Shown: positions 25,738 through 34,344 of the stretch, in pieces
Position numbering within the stretch: position 1 is the first letter of the stretch
Layout of the letters: each line of letters begins with the position of its first letter
Source of the DNA: an uncultured Paracoccaceae bacterium
GTDB taxonomy: Bacteria > Pseudomonadota > Alphaproteobacteria > Rhodobacterales > Rhodobacteraceae
Direction of reading: 5' to 3'
Assembly: GCA_947493335.1 (NCBI GenBank)
Contig: CANLQO010000001.1
Coordinates: 434,001 to 498,000 of the forward strand
DNA: 64,000 nucleotides
The notes under the pieces: model-generated
The model's database searches: none
The model's input: the letters and a program-made list of their open reading frames with translations, nothing else
What the model was told of the DNA's origin: nothing
Position numbers and translations under genes: made by a program

Positions 25738-27123
25738 ATGACGAATTATATCATCGATGGGATTTTCAGCAGTTTGACGGGCGGTCCGGGAGACTACATC
25801 AAAATCCTCAACACCGCGCTGCGCCTGCCATTGGATAATAACCCCCCGGTTTCGCTTTCGACCGGTGGGGCGACGCTTCATAATTATGCCAGCATCGGCA
25901 GCGGTGCAGAGCCAGCGGTCGTCTTGGTTCAAGGCGATGGACATCGGGTCGTCAACTTCGCCGGGGCTGATCTTTTTGGGCAACGTGGCATCGATTACCG
26001 TGGGAACGATGGCCAGATCGTGAACCTCGGCACGATCCGCGGTGCCGATCTGGCAGGCGTGAGCATGGCCACATCAACTGACTCCGTCCTCGACAATCGC
26101 GGCGTGATCGAGGGTCAGCAATTTGGCGTGATTGTCTTCAGCAACAGCGACAACATCCTGATCCGCAACAGCGGCACGATTGAGAGTGTCGGCGTTGGCG
26201 TTGCGTTCGAAAGTCTGTTGAGCGGCGCACGGCTTGAAAACAGCGGCACGATTTCTGGCGGGTACCGTGGTGTCAACGTCACCTCATCTGCCAACGCGGT
26301 TGAGATTACCAATCGCGGTACGATCACCGGAGAAGTCGGGATCGAAAACAATGGAACGGGCCGGATCCTGAACTTCGGGACGATCGCCAGCGAGGGGCCG
26401 CAGCCTGCCATTCTCATGCTTGGGGTCGAACCGGCAGGGCCGGTGGTAAGTCTTGGCACGATCAACGGGGACGTCCTGATCAATTTGGATGGCGGAACAT
26501 TCCGGAATGCCGACACCGGGACGCTGGATGGCAGTTTTGGTAGCTTGACCTCATCCACCGGACGGCAAACCGTCTTTAACGACGGGACAATCACCGGCGA
26601 TGTTTTTCTGTTTGGCGGGCATGACCGCTACATCGCGACCGGCGATGGGCAGGCCAGGGCGGTCTATGGCGGCGCAGGCAATGACGTGCTTAAGGCCGCT
26701 GATGCTGCGACCTTCATGGACGGCGGCGAAGGGCGCGACAAGATTTCCACCGGCGCAGGCGGCGGAACTCTGAAAGGCGGCGCGGACCGTGATCTGCTGT
26801 TTGGCGGCACCGGCGCGGATGTCTTTCTGTTTGAGGCGGCGACAGACAGTGCCAATTCCACCCCTGACATCATCATCGGATTTGAACGTGGCGTTGATGT
26901 CATTGACCTTGATGCCGTAGCTGCGATGCCGCTGGCCTTTGATGGCACCGATGCGCTCCGGGGCGGCGGGCAAGCCTCGGTGAACTACGTCCAGCGGGCA
27001 GATGGGCATCTGAACGTCTGGGTCGATATTGATGGCGATGGCAGTCGCGACATGCGGATTGTCGTCAAGGACTTAGCCGCATTGGATCACGCAGACCTTG
27101 GGCTTGATCCGCTGATCATCTAG
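25738..27123 (+). CDS. Secreted beta-solenoid / RTX calcium-binding protein 2, 461 aa
   Basis: Paralogue of the preceding gene, 17 nt downstream, with AAAGGG before its ATG. The same plan is seen: N-x-G-x-I solenoid repeats (IVNLGTIRGA, LENSGTISGG, ITNRGTITGE, ILNFGTIASE), RTX units (GGAGNDVLKAA, GGADRDLLFGG, GTGADVFLF) and a C-terminal secretion region (DIIIGFERGVDVIDL) ending in a D-x-D-G-x-G-x-R-D-M-R-I-V motif shared with paralogue 1. Probably co-transcribed and exported by type I secretion. Role unknown; surface adhesion or matrix functions are common for such proteins. Its stop overlaps the MFS stop. Confidence 0.8.
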   Translation: MTNYIIDGIFSSLTGGPGDYIKILNTALRLPLDNNPPVSLSTGGATLHNYASIGSGAEPAVVLVQGDGHRVVNFAGADLFGQRGIDYRGNDGQIVNLGTIRGADLAGVSMATSTDSVLDNRGVIEGQQFGVIVFSNSDNILIRNSGTIESVGVGVAFESLLSGARLENSGTISGGYRGVNVTSSANAVEITNRGTITGEVGIENNGTGRILNFGTIASEGPQPAILMLGVEPAGPVVSLGTINGDVLINLDGGTFRNADTGTLDGSFGSLTSSTGRQTVFNDGTITGDVFLFGGHDRYIATGDGQARAVYGGAGNDVLKAADAATFMDGGEGRDKISTGAGGGTLKGGADRDLLFGGTGADVFLFEAATDSANSTPDIIIGFERGVDVIDLDAVAAMPLAFDGTDALRGGGQASVNYVQRADGHLNVWVDIDGDGSRDMRIVVKDLAALDHADLGLDPLII

Positions 27124-28340
27124 TCCTTTTTGCGTTTGAGCAATCGCCCGATCCCGAATGATGTGCGCGGCGCGTAGACGTAGCGGGTCTTTTCGGTGGG
27201 GGTCGCGCGCACGCGCATGCGCAGAAGGCTCCAGACGACCAGCAGGACATGGGAGACCGCCAGCAGCACGAACAGCGAGGCAGGGCCAAAGACCGCGATC
27301 AAAACAGACGCGGCATAGGGGGCCGCAATCGCGCCAACCGCGTAAAAGAACATGAGCGCGGCAGAAAGTTCGACCCGTTGATCATCGCCCGCATGGTCAT
27401 GGGCGTGCGCGGCAGAGACGGAGTAGATCGGGAAGGACGTGAACCCGAATATCGCGGCAGAAATCATCACCCCTGCCGTCCCGGTCGTCGCCAATGCGAT
27501 TGTGACGACGCTTGACGCGGCAGAGGCAACCGAAAGCCAGACCAGCACGTAGCGGCGGTCAAACCGATCCGCGAGCCAGCCCGCAGGCCATTGTGCCGCG
27601 GCCCCACCGGCCACAAACGCTGCCAGAAAATAGCCGATCTGGCTGGCGGCCAGACCGACCTCTTGCCCGTAGATCGGGCCGACCATGCGGAAGGATGCAC
27701 TCGAAAGTGCTGCCACCAGCACGCCACCTACGGCGAGCGGGGATATGGTCCAGGCCATCGCCGGGCGAAGCCGCGTCGCACCGGGTGTTTCAGGCTGACT
27801 TGCGCGGGTCAGGGCCAGAGGCAAAAGCGAGGCGCAGCAGATAATCGTCAGCAGGTTGTAGGCCACGGCACTTTCGAGGGTGGCCAGAAACCCGATCATG
27901 AACTGCGCGATCAGGCTCGCGCCGATATCAACCACGCGGTAGCTGCCCATGGCGCGACCGCGGGTTTCATTGGTGACCTTGGCCTGCAACCACGCTTCAA
28001 TCACCGTGTAGCACCCGGCGATGCAAATGCCTGACAGAACGCGAAACAACGCCCACCAATAGGGACCGGTCAGCACCATATGGGCGGCCAGACCGATGGC
28101 CCCCATCGCGGTGCAGATGGCATAGGCCCGGCTATGGCCAACGCTGCCCATCAGGCGCGGCACCCACCAGCACCCGATGAAGAAGCCAAAGAAATGCGCA
28201 GAGCCCAGAAAGCCGACCTGTTCGGTCGTGAAGCCAAGGCCAAGCCCGGTCAGGGCGTCAAGCGGACCAACGCCGCCGGACGAAAACTGAAGCAGTCCCG
28301 CCGACAGGAAAAGTGCCGCAAATGAAACGAGCATACGCAT
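27120..28340 (-). CDS. MFS transporter, 406 aa
   Basis: Twelve hydrophobic segments in two six-helix halves joined by a short loop near residue 200. The motif-A-like loop GWLADRFDRRYVLV lies between helices of the second half, and an arginine-rich tail ends the protein. The SAAHAHDHAGDDQRVELSAALMFFYAVGAI stretch resembles the YcaD/Mfs group of the superfamily, written here in two parts: SAAHAHDHAGDD, then QRVELSAALMF. Substrate unknown. It converges with RTX gene 2. Confidence 0.85.
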   Translation of the reverse strand: MRMLVSFAALFLSAGLLQFSSGGVGPLDALTGLGLGFTTEQVGFLGSAHFFGFFIGCWWVPRLMGSVGHSRAYAICTAMGAIGLAAHMVLTGPYWWALFRVLSGICIAGCYTVIEAWLQAKVTNETRGRAMGSYRVVDIGASLIAQFMIGFLATLESAVAYNLLTIICCASLLPLALTRASQPETPGATRLRPAMAWTISPLAVGGVLVAALSSASFRMVGPIYGQEVGLAASQIGYFLAAFVAGGAAAQWPAGWLADRFDRRYVLVWLSVASAASSVVTIALATTGTAGVMISAAIFGFTSFPIYSVSAAHAHDHAGDDQRVELSAALMFFYAVGAIAAPYAASVLIAVFGPASLFVLLAVSHVLLVVWSLLRMRVRATPTEKTRYVYAPRTSFGIGRLLKRKKD

Positions 28341-28372
28341 GAGGCATTCATGCGCCTGTGCGGGGGCGGATA

Positions 28373-28759
28373 CTAGGGGGTATTTGCAGGAAGATCAGCG
28401 CAATGCCGCATCGTGCTGAGCGTGAAGGTTTCGAGCCCTGTCCATAGCCGTTTTGTGTGCCGCAGGCAGACGGTTTCTCCGTTTGCCGGGGCGACAAAGC
28501 GTGCGGCAGTGCCAGCCTCAACCCGCAAGTTACCAATTTGCACGCCAATGCGGATCCTGGGGCCGGTTTCGCCTTGCAAGGTTGTCGCGCCGGTGACCGT
28601 CCCACGCATATGGTTGACGGCTTGTGGCTGCGGAAACATGGCCCAACCCAGAACCAGAAGCACTGCGATCAGGCAGGACCACAGCTTCCAATCGCCCATA
28701 TAGTAACGATAAAGTTCCCGATTGAGGCGATCATGAACACTTTCGGGCGGTTTGGCCAT
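28373..28759 (-). CDS. Small single-helix membrane protein, 128 aa
   Basis: One membrane segment near residues 27-42 (WSCLIAVLLVLGWAMF) separates a short N-terminal cytoplasmic part from a beta-rich domain of about 85 residues with two cysteines. No known family is recognised. It diverges from the aldo/keto reductase, with the two ATGs about 85 bases apart. Confidence 0.6.
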   Translation of the reverse strand: MAKPPESVHDRLNRELYRYYMGDWKLWSCLIAVLLVLGWAMFPQPQAVNHMRGTVTGATTLQGETGPRIRIGVQIGNLRVEAGTAARFVAPANGETVCLRHTKRLWTGLETFTLSTMRHCADLPANTP

Positions 28760-28844
28760 GACGCTGGATTATTGCGCGATTGTGCCCTTGTCATGGCGCG
28801 GGCAGGCATTACGGTCCGCCTCACAAGTTCAGGAGCGATACGAT

Positions 28845-29891
28845 ATGAAAATGATCCCCCTCGGCCGCACCGACATTCAGGTCAGTGATTGGTGCCTTGG
28901 CACGATGACCTTCGGGAACCAGACCGATCAGGCCGATGCACACGCCCAGATCGATATGGCGTTGGACGCCGGGATCAATTTTCTCGACACCGCAGAGATG
29001 TATCCGGTGAACCCCGTCACGGCGGAACGCGCGGGCAATTCGGAGCGGGTGATCGGCGCGTGGCTGGAAAAATCTGGCCGCCGGGATGACGTTGTGATTG
29101 CCACGAAAGTCAGTGGCGACAACCCTGGCTGGGTGCGTGGTGGCGCGGGATACGATGGCAAAGTTATCCCCGAAGCAATTGATTTCTCGCTGCAAAAACT
29201 CAAGACCGATTACATCGACCTTTATCAGATGCACTGGCCAATGCGCGGGTCATACATGTTCCGCCAGAACTGGACCTATGACCCCTCGGGCCAAAATCGC
29301 CAGCAGACGATGGATCATATGGCCGAAGTTCTGGGCGCATTGGGCGATGCCGTAAAAGCAGGAAAGATCCGGGCCATTGGTATGTCTAACGAAAGCGCGT
29401 GGGGCATGACCCAATGGTGCCGGATTGCGGATGAAATGGGCCTGCCGCGCATGGTCTCTGTGCAGAACGAATACTCCTTACTGTGCCGCCTTTATGATAC
29501 CGACATGGCCGAGATGGCCGTCAACGAAGACATCACGTTGTTATCATTCTCGCCTTTGGCCTGCGGCTTGTTGACCGGCAAGTATCAGGGCGACGTGACC
29601 CCCGCTTCCAGCCGTCGCGACGTGGGCGATGCAAATCTCGGCGGGCGGATGACACCGCGCACCCTGCCGGTGACACAGGTCTATCTGGACATTGCCGCCA
29701 AGCACGGCCTTGATCCGGTGCATATGGCAATGGCCTGGCAGCGCACGCGGCCTTTCCCGATTTCAGCGATCTTTGGTGCGACCTCTCAGGATCAATTGGC
29801 GCATTTGCTTGCCGGGGATGACGTCACCCTGTCCTCTGACGTGGTGGCAGAGATCAATGCCGCCCACCGGGCCCATCCGATGCCTTACTGA
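28845..29891 (+). CDS. Aldo/keto reductase (Tas-like), 348 aa
   Basis: NADPH-dependent TIM-barrel oxidoreductase. Landmarks: the N-terminal LGRTDIQVSDWCLGTMTFGNQ, D-x3-Y near INFLDTAEMYPVN (catalytic Asp and Tyr), KVSGDNPGW (catalytic Lys region), IDLYQMHWP (catalytic His) and the C-terminal cofactor loop IFGATSQDQL. The MYPVNPVTAERAGNSERVIGAW stretch resembles E. coli Tas; split here as MYPVNPV and NSERVIGAW. AGGAG precedes the ATG. Physiological substrate unknown. Confidence 0.9.
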   Translation: MKMIPLGRTDIQVSDWCLGTMTFGNQTDQADAHAQIDMALDAGINFLDTAEMYPVNPVTAERAGNSERVIGAWLEKSGRRDDVVIATKVSGDNPGWVRGGAGYDGKVIPEAIDFSLQKLKTDYIDLYQMHWPMRGSYMFRQNWTYDPSGQNRQQTMDHMAEVLGALGDAVKAGKIRAIGMSNESAWGMTQWCRIADEMGLPRMVSVQNEYSLLCRLYDTDMAEMAVNEDITLLSFSPLACGLLTGKYQGDVTPASSRRDVGDANLGGRMTPRTLPVTQVYLDIAAKHGLDPVHMAMAWQRTRPFPISAIFGATSQDQLAHLLAGDDVTLSSDVVAEINAAHRAHPMPY

Positions 29892-29977
29892 ATGGCGTGC
29901 CCAAGGGCGCATATTGATCTGTCATATTGCAGCAGCTTCGGGTTCTCTCGGACCCAACACCCATCGCCGGGGGCAAA

Positions 29978-30451
29978 TCATGAGGGCGCAGGCTCCGCGC
30001 CCTCTGTCAGCAGCCATTGGAAGCGCGGCCCTGCTCCTGTGATCTCGTCCCAGCCCATCGCGCGGTAGGCGCATTGGGCAGATGTATTCTTGGGGTCAGT
30101 GCCGATGGTCAGCCGAAAACAGCCCCTGTCCTTGGCTTCCTCTGCTGCGGCGGCAATCAACGCGCGTCCGATGCCGCGACTGCGATGGGTTTCAGCCACA
30201 TAGAGATGCTGCACGTCGAGCGTCCGAGCGCCAGAATGCAGCCTGATATGCGGCAATAGTCCCGCGTAGCCCAAACATTTATCACCTTCGACGGCCAGCA
30301 GGGCCGAGGCAGGTGCGCCCGTGTCAAAGAACATGGCCTGAAGTTCTTCCAGCGTGACCGTCGCAGTATCTCCATGAAAGGCGGAGAGCGCGCGGATCAT
30401 GCGCAAAATCTCTGTCAGGTCAGAGGGGCGGGCGGGGCGGATCGTTGTCAT
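29978..30451 (-). CDS. GNAT-family N-acetyltransferase, 157 aa
   Basis: Single acetyltransferase domain with the acetyl-CoA pyrophosphate-binding motif RSRGIGRALIAAA (motif A) and the CAYRAMGW motif B. The IRPARPSDLTEILRMI start is typical of GNATs acting on small amines or peptides; the substrate is not known. The ATG at 30451 follows AAGGA. Its leader contains a small ORF and a strong terminator hairpin on the same strand (30486-30592), so expression may be controlled by attenuation. Confidence 0.85.
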   Translation of the reverse strand: MTTIRPARPSDLTEILRMIRALSAFHGDTATVTLEELQAMFFDTGAPASALLAVEGDKCLGYAGLLPHIRLHSGARTLDVQHLYVAETHRSRGIGRALIAAAAEEAKDRGCFRLTIGTDPKNTSAQCAYRAMGWDEITGAGPRFQWLLTEGAEPAPS

Positions 30452-30485
30452 CGTTTTGTCCTTGGGTTGGGCCACAGGACCGCGC

Positions 30486-30511
30486 AAAAAAAAGCCGCCC
30501 TGCGGCGGCTT
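30486..30511 (-). terminator. Intrinsic terminator / attenuator upstream of GNAT gene
   Basis: On the minus strand AAGCCGCC-GCAG-GGCGGCTT followed by six more T is a textbook rho-independent terminator: 8-bp GC-rich stem, 4-nt loop, T-tract. It ends 35 bases before the GNAT ATG on the same strand, where a terminator is expected only for a separate small transcript or for attenuation. An alternative pairing of 30535-30541 with 30502-30508 (7 bp) would disrupt it. Confidence 0.8.
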
Positions 30512-30541
30512 GGGTCACATCAATATCGTCGCACCCGCCGC

Positions 30542-30592
30542 CTATGTCGGCCAGGTAAAGTAAGTTGCGGCGATGATGTTCATGCGTGTCAT
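30542..30592 (-). CDS. Putative 16-aa leader peptide
   Basis: A short frame (MTRMNIIAATYFTWPT) precedes the terminator and the GNAT gene on the same strand. Its stop codon touches the segment that could form the antiterminator. Three aromatic residues (Tyr, Phe, Trp) fall within four codons near the end, a place where ribosome stalling could choose between the structures. No clear Shine-Dalgarno is seen, so translation is uncertain; the arrangement, not the peptide, is the main evidence. Confidence 0.35.
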   Translation of the reverse strand: MTRMNIIAATYFTWPT

Positions 30593-30687
30593 GGCGCCTT
30601 TGTCGCGCAAAAGTTGCAGGCGTGTCAACGTGGCTTGTCACGGGCTTGGGAATCGCGGAACGTCGCCAAAATCAAGGGAGGTCGCAA

Positions 30688-31596
30688 ATGCCGTTAGAAA
30701 TGAATCGCGAGGTCTTTGTGACCTGTGCCGTGACCGGGTCAGGGAGCACGCAGGATCGCAGTCCGCATGTGCCCCGCAGCCCGCAGCAGATCGCTGAAAG
30801 TGCCATTGACGCGGCCAAGGCTGGGGCGGCCGTTGTGCATTGCCATGTCCGCGACCCAGAAAGCGGTGTGCCTTCGCGCCGGCTGGAACTTTATCGCGAG
30901 GTCACGGACCGCATTCGCGCGGCAGAGGTTGACGTGGTGCTCAATCTGACCGCGGGCATGGGCGGTGACATCGTCTTTGGCGGGGTCGAGGCACCCTTTC
31001 CGACGGTCGCGGGCACGGACATGGTCGGGGCCACCGAACGCGTGGCCCATGTGGCCGAATGCCGCCCGGAAATCTGCACGCTTGACTGCGGTACGATGAA
31101 CTTTGCCGAGGCTGATTATGTGATGACCAACACGCCGGGCATGCTGACGGCCATGGGCAAGATGATGACAGCGCTGGGCGTGAAGCCCGAGATTGAGGCG
31201 TTTGACACCGGGCATCTTTGGTATGCCAAACAGCTTGTGAAAGACGGCGTGTTGGAACCAAATGCCCTGGTGCAACTTTGCATGGGTGTGCCATGGGGCG
31301 CGCCGGACGATCTGAATACCTTTATGGCGATGGTCAATAACGTCCCCGATGACTGGACCTTCAGCGCCTTCGGGCTTGGGCGCAGCCAGATGCCCTACGT
31401 TGCGGCCTCCGTGCTGGCCGGTGGCAACGTGCGGGTGGGGTTAGAGGATAACCTGATGCTCGATAAGGGCGTGCTGGCCACCAATGCGCAGCTGGTCGAC
31501 CGCGCGGTCGGTATTATCGAAAACCTGGGCGCGCGGGTCATTGGCCCCGCAGAGGTGCGCGAAAAGCTGGGCCTGACCAAGCAGGCCCCGCAGTGA
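30688..31596 (+). CDS. BKACE-family beta-keto acid cleavage enzyme (3-dehydrocarnitine cleavage), 302 aa
   Basis: DUF849/BKACE TIM-barrel zinc enzyme that condenses a beta-keto acid with acetyl-CoA to give acetoacetate and a new acyl-CoA. The VVHCHVRDPESG zinc motif, the LNLTAGMGGD block and the C-terminal VIGPAEVREKLGL are visible. The downstream carnitine dehydrogenase-thioesterase fusion points to 3-dehydrocarnitine as substrate, with betainyl-CoA and acetoacetate as products. The ATG at 30688 has AAGGGAGG upstream. It is the first gene of a tightly overlapping operon (GTGA overlap with the next gene). Confidence 0.88.
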   Translation: MPLEMNREVFVTCAVTGSGSTQDRSPHVPRSPQQIAESAIDAAKAGAAVVHCHVRDPESGVPSRRLELYREVTDRIRAAEVDVVLNLTAGMGGDIVFGGVEAPFPTVAGTDMVGATERVAHVAECRPEICTLDCGTMNFAEADYVMTNTPGMLTAMGKMMTALGVKPEIEAFDTGHLWYAKQLVKDGVLEPNALVQLCMGVPWGAPDDLNTFMAMVNNVPDDWTFSAFGLGRSQMPYVAASVLAGGNVRVGLEDNLMLDKGVLATNAQLVDRAVGIIENLGARVIGPAEVREKLGLTKQAPQ

Positions 31597-32135
31597 AGCG
31601 CCTTGCTGCGCTGGTCCTGCTCGCAGCTTGTGGGGCAGAACCGGGGGAAGAGGTCGGTGGACTTTTGGAAGTCTACCGCGACACCAGCGTTCCGATCGCG
31701 TCGAAAGCGCTGTTCGAGCCTGCGAAATACCTCGGTACATGGTACGAAGTCGCGCGCTACCCCGTGCCGTTTGAGGCCGGATGCCGCGGCGTGACGGCGG
31801 AATACGGGGCGCTGCCGGATGGTTTGATTTCGGTCCGGAACACCTGTCGCGGCGCGGATGGGGCGGTGCGTTCCACCATTGAAGGCACAGCAAAGATTGT
31901 GGGGCCGGGACGGTTGAAAGTGTCGTTTCCTTCCGTGCCCTTTGGTGCTGCGGATTACTGGGTGCTTTGGACCGATGAAACTTACCGCACGGCGGTTGTC
32001 GGCGCACCCAATGGCCGGTCCGGCTGGATACTCAACCGCGACCCGGAGATCCCGGCGGACCGGTTGAAGGCCGCCCGCGAAGTGCTTGATTTCAATGGTT
32101 ATGACCTGACGCGACTGGTGGAGGTGCAGGGATGA
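31593..32135 (+). CDS. Lipocalin family lipoprotein (Blc-like), 180 aa
   Basis: The N-terminus MKRLAALVLLAACGAEPG has a lipobox (LAAC), so this is probably a lipid-anchored outer-membrane or periplasmic protein. The lipocalin signature KYLGTWYEVARYP (about 45-57) is followed by beta-strands and the YWVLWTDETYRTAVVG block found in bacterial lipocalins. It starts at a GTG overlapping the BKACE stop and ends overlapping the next ATG, so it sits inside the carnitine operon. Blc proteins bind lysophospholipids or other hydrophobic ligands; a link to choline- or carnitine-containing lipids is only a guess. Confidence 0.85.
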   Translation: MKRLAALVLLAACGAEPGEEVGGLLEVYRDTSVPIASKALFEPAKYLGTWYEVARYPVPFEAGCRGVTAEYGALPDGLISVRNTCRGADGAVRSTIEGTAKIVGPGRLKVSFPSVPFGAADYWVLWTDETYRTAVVGAPNGRSGWILNRDPEIPADRLKAAREVLDFNGYDLTRLVEVQG

Positions 32136-33589
32136 TTGCAGCAATAATTGGCGGTGGCGTCATTGGCGGCGGTTGGGCGGCACGGTTCCTGTTGATGGGG
32201 TGGGATGTGCGGGTCTTTGACCCCGATCCCGAAGCGCAGCGCAAGATTGGCGAAGTGCTGGATAACGCGCGGCGGTCCCTGCCGGGCTTGTCTGATGTTG
32301 ACTTGCCTGTCGAAGGCACGCTGTCGTTTCACGACACAATGTCAGAGGCCGTTGAAGGCGCGATCTGGATTCAGGAAAGCGTGCCAGAGCGGATCGAGCT
32401 TAAGCGCAAGGTCTATCAGGCGCTTCAGGCGGCCTGTGACCCGGACGCTGTCATCGGTTCATCCACCTCTGGTTTCAAACCCAGCGAACTGCAGGACTGC
32501 GCATCCCGACCGGAACAGATCGTCGTCGCACACCCTTTCAATCCGGTCTATTTGCTTCCACTGGTGGAACTTGTCGCGACGGACAAGAACGCGCCCGACT
32601 TTGTCGACAAGGCGGCAACGCTTCTGACCGGCGTGGGGATGCACCCCCTGCGCGTGCGGGCCGAGATTGATGCCCATATCGCGGACCGCTTCCTTGAAGC
32701 CGTTTGGCGCGAGGCGCTCTGGCTCATCAAGGACGGCATCGCCACGACCGAAGAGATTGACGATGCGATACGTTATGGCTTTGGCCTGCGTTGGGCGCAG
32801 ATGGGCCTGTTTGAAACTTACCGTGTCGCGGGCGGCGAAGCAGGCATGCGCCACTTCATGGCCCAGTTTGGCCCGGCGCTGGAATGGCCCTGGACCAAGC
32901 TGATGGATGTGCCAGAGCTGACCGACGAACTGATCGACGCAATTGCGGACCAATCTGATGCGCAATCGGGCATGCATAGCATCCGTGATCTGGAACGGAT
33001 CCGTGACAATAATCTTGTCACCATTCTGCGCGGCTTGAAGGCGCAGGACTGGGGGGCCGGTCGGCTTTTGAATGCGCAAGACAGACGCGTGAATAGCTTG
33101 CCGGAAACCCTTGATGACATTGCCGATTTGGCGAAACCTGTGACCACTGTTGCGCGCGCGGTGCCGCTGGATTGGACCGACTACAATGGCCACATGAATG
33201 AGGCGCGGTATTTGCAGGCCTTTGGCGATGCGACCGACAAGCTGATGGCGCTGGTGGGCTGTGATGCGGACTATATCGCAAGCGGTGGCAGCTATTTCAC
33301 CGCCGAAACCCACATCCGCCATCTTGATGAGGTTTACGCCGGCACGCGCATCAGGATCGACACGCAAGTTGTTGAAGGTGCTGGCAAAAAGATGCACCTG
33401 TTCCATTGGATGTTTGCCGGCGACCGCTTGCTGGCGACCGGAGAGCATATGTTGATCCACGTGAGCCTTGCGACGCGCAAAGCCTCTGTTCCCGACGACC
33501 GTGTCGCCGTGCCCTTGGCGCGGATTGCGCAGGCCCATGCTGGCTTACCCTTGCCTGAAGGCGCTGGTGCTGCCGTGGGCAAAAGATGA
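32132..33589 (+). CDS. L-carnitine dehydrogenase / betainyl-CoA thioesterase fusion, 485 aa
   Basis: Residues 1 to about 320 form a 3-hydroxyacyl-CoA dehydrogenase-type NAD enzyme (GGGVIGGGWAARFL Rossmann motif, SSTSGFKPSEL, VVAHPFNPVYLLPLVE). Residues about 335-485 form a hotdog thioesterase with the DWTDYNGHMNEARYL active-site segment. This fusion is known for L-carnitine 3-dehydrogenase joined to a thioesterase that releases glycine betaine from betainyl-CoA. With the BKACE two genes upstream it completes carnitine to betaine plus acetoacetate. The start overlaps the lipocalin stop; the end overlaps the SDR ATG. Confidence 0.9.
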   Translation: MIAAIIGGGVIGGGWAARFLLMGWDVRVFDPDPEAQRKIGEVLDNARRSLPGLSDVDLPVEGTLSFHDTMSEAVEGAIWIQESVPERIELKRKVYQALQAACDPDAVIGSSTSGFKPSELQDCASRPEQIVVAHPFNPVYLLPLVELVATDKNAPDFVDKAATLLTGVGMHPLRVRAEIDAHIADRFLEAVWREALWLIKDGIATTEEIDDAIRYGFGLRWAQMGLFETYRVAGGEAGMRHFMAQFGPALEWPWTKLMDVPELTDELIDAIADQSDAQSGMHSIRDLERIRDNNLVTILRGLKAQDWGAGRLLNAQDRRVNSLPETLDDIADLAKPVTTVARAVPLDWTDYNGHMNEARYLQAFGDATDKLMALVGCDADYIASGGSYFTAETHIRHLDEVYAGTRIRIDTQVVEGAGKKMHLFHWMFAGDRLLATGEHMLIHVSLATRKASVPDDRVAVPLARIAQAHAGLPLPEGAGAAVGKR

Positions 33590-34344
33590 GCCGGGTCCTG
33601 ATCACCGCTGGCGGTTCGGGGATCGGTTTCGCAATGGCCGAAGGCTTTGCTGCCGCCGGGCATGACGTCTGGGTCACGGATGTCGATCTGGGCGCGTTGG
33701 ATACCTGTCCCGGTGCATGGAACCGGACTCACGCGGATGCCAGCGACGAGAATGATGTCCGTACATTGTTTAGCGATATCAAGACACAATGGGGTGGTCT
33801 TGATGTGCTTTGCGCGAACGCGGGCGTGGCGGGACCCACCGCGCCGGTGACGGATGTCGCGCTGACGGACTGGCAGCGCTGTGTCTCGGTCAATCTGGAA
33901 GGTGCGTTTCTGGCAACAAAACATGCCGCGCCGATCATGAAGGTCCATGGCAGCGGCGCGATTATCTATACGTCGTCGACAGCCGGGATATACGGCTACC
34001 CCAACCGCGCACCCTATGCCGCCGCGAAATGGGGGATCATCGGTCTGATGAAGACGACAGCGATGGAGTTGGGCCCCTTTGGCGTGCGCGCCAATGCAAT
34101 CTGTCCGGGCGCCGTAGAGGGCCCGCGCATGGAAGGTGTGCTGGAACGCGAGGCCGCGGCCAAGGGCATGACACGCGATGCGGTCTATGATGGCTACGCT
34201 TCGGGCACGTCGATGCGGACATTCGTGACCGCGCAGGACATTGCAAACATGGCGGTCTTTCTGGGGTCCGAGGCGGCACAGCGGGTGAGTGGGCAGGTGA
34301 TTGCGGTTGACGGCCATACGGAAAACCCTGATCCAAAGCCCTGA
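33586..34344 (+). CDS. SDR-family oxidoreductase, 252 aa
   Basis: Classical short-chain dehydrogenase: TAGGSGIGFAMAEGF (TGxxxGxG-type NAD(P) site), CANAGVAGP (NAG), Ser in IIYTSSTAGIYG and YAAAKWG (YxxxK catalytic pair), and the C-terminal SGQVIAVDGHTEN. It overlaps both neighbours by one to four bases and so belongs to the carnitine operon. It may oxidise a hydroxylated intermediate such as 3-hydroxybutyrate made from acetoacetate, but no residue proves the substrate. Confidence 0.88.
   Translation: MSRVLITAGGSGIGFAMAEGFAAAGHDVWVTDVDLGALDTCPGAWNRTHADASDENDVRTLFSDIKTQWGGLDVLCANAGVAGPTAPVTDVALTDWQRCVSVNLEGAFLATKHAAPIMKVHGSGAIIYTSSTAGIYGYPNRAPYAAAKWGIIGLMKTTAMELGPFGVRANAICPGAVEGPRMEGVLEREAAAKGMTRDAVYDGYASGTSMRTFVTAQDIANMAVFLGSEAAQRVSGQVIAVDGHTENPDPKP

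Noticed and set aside
24356-27123. CRISPR-like or satellite repeat array
   Set aside because: The short repeated motifs are protein-level RTX and solenoid repeats; the DNA lacks regular repeats and spacers.
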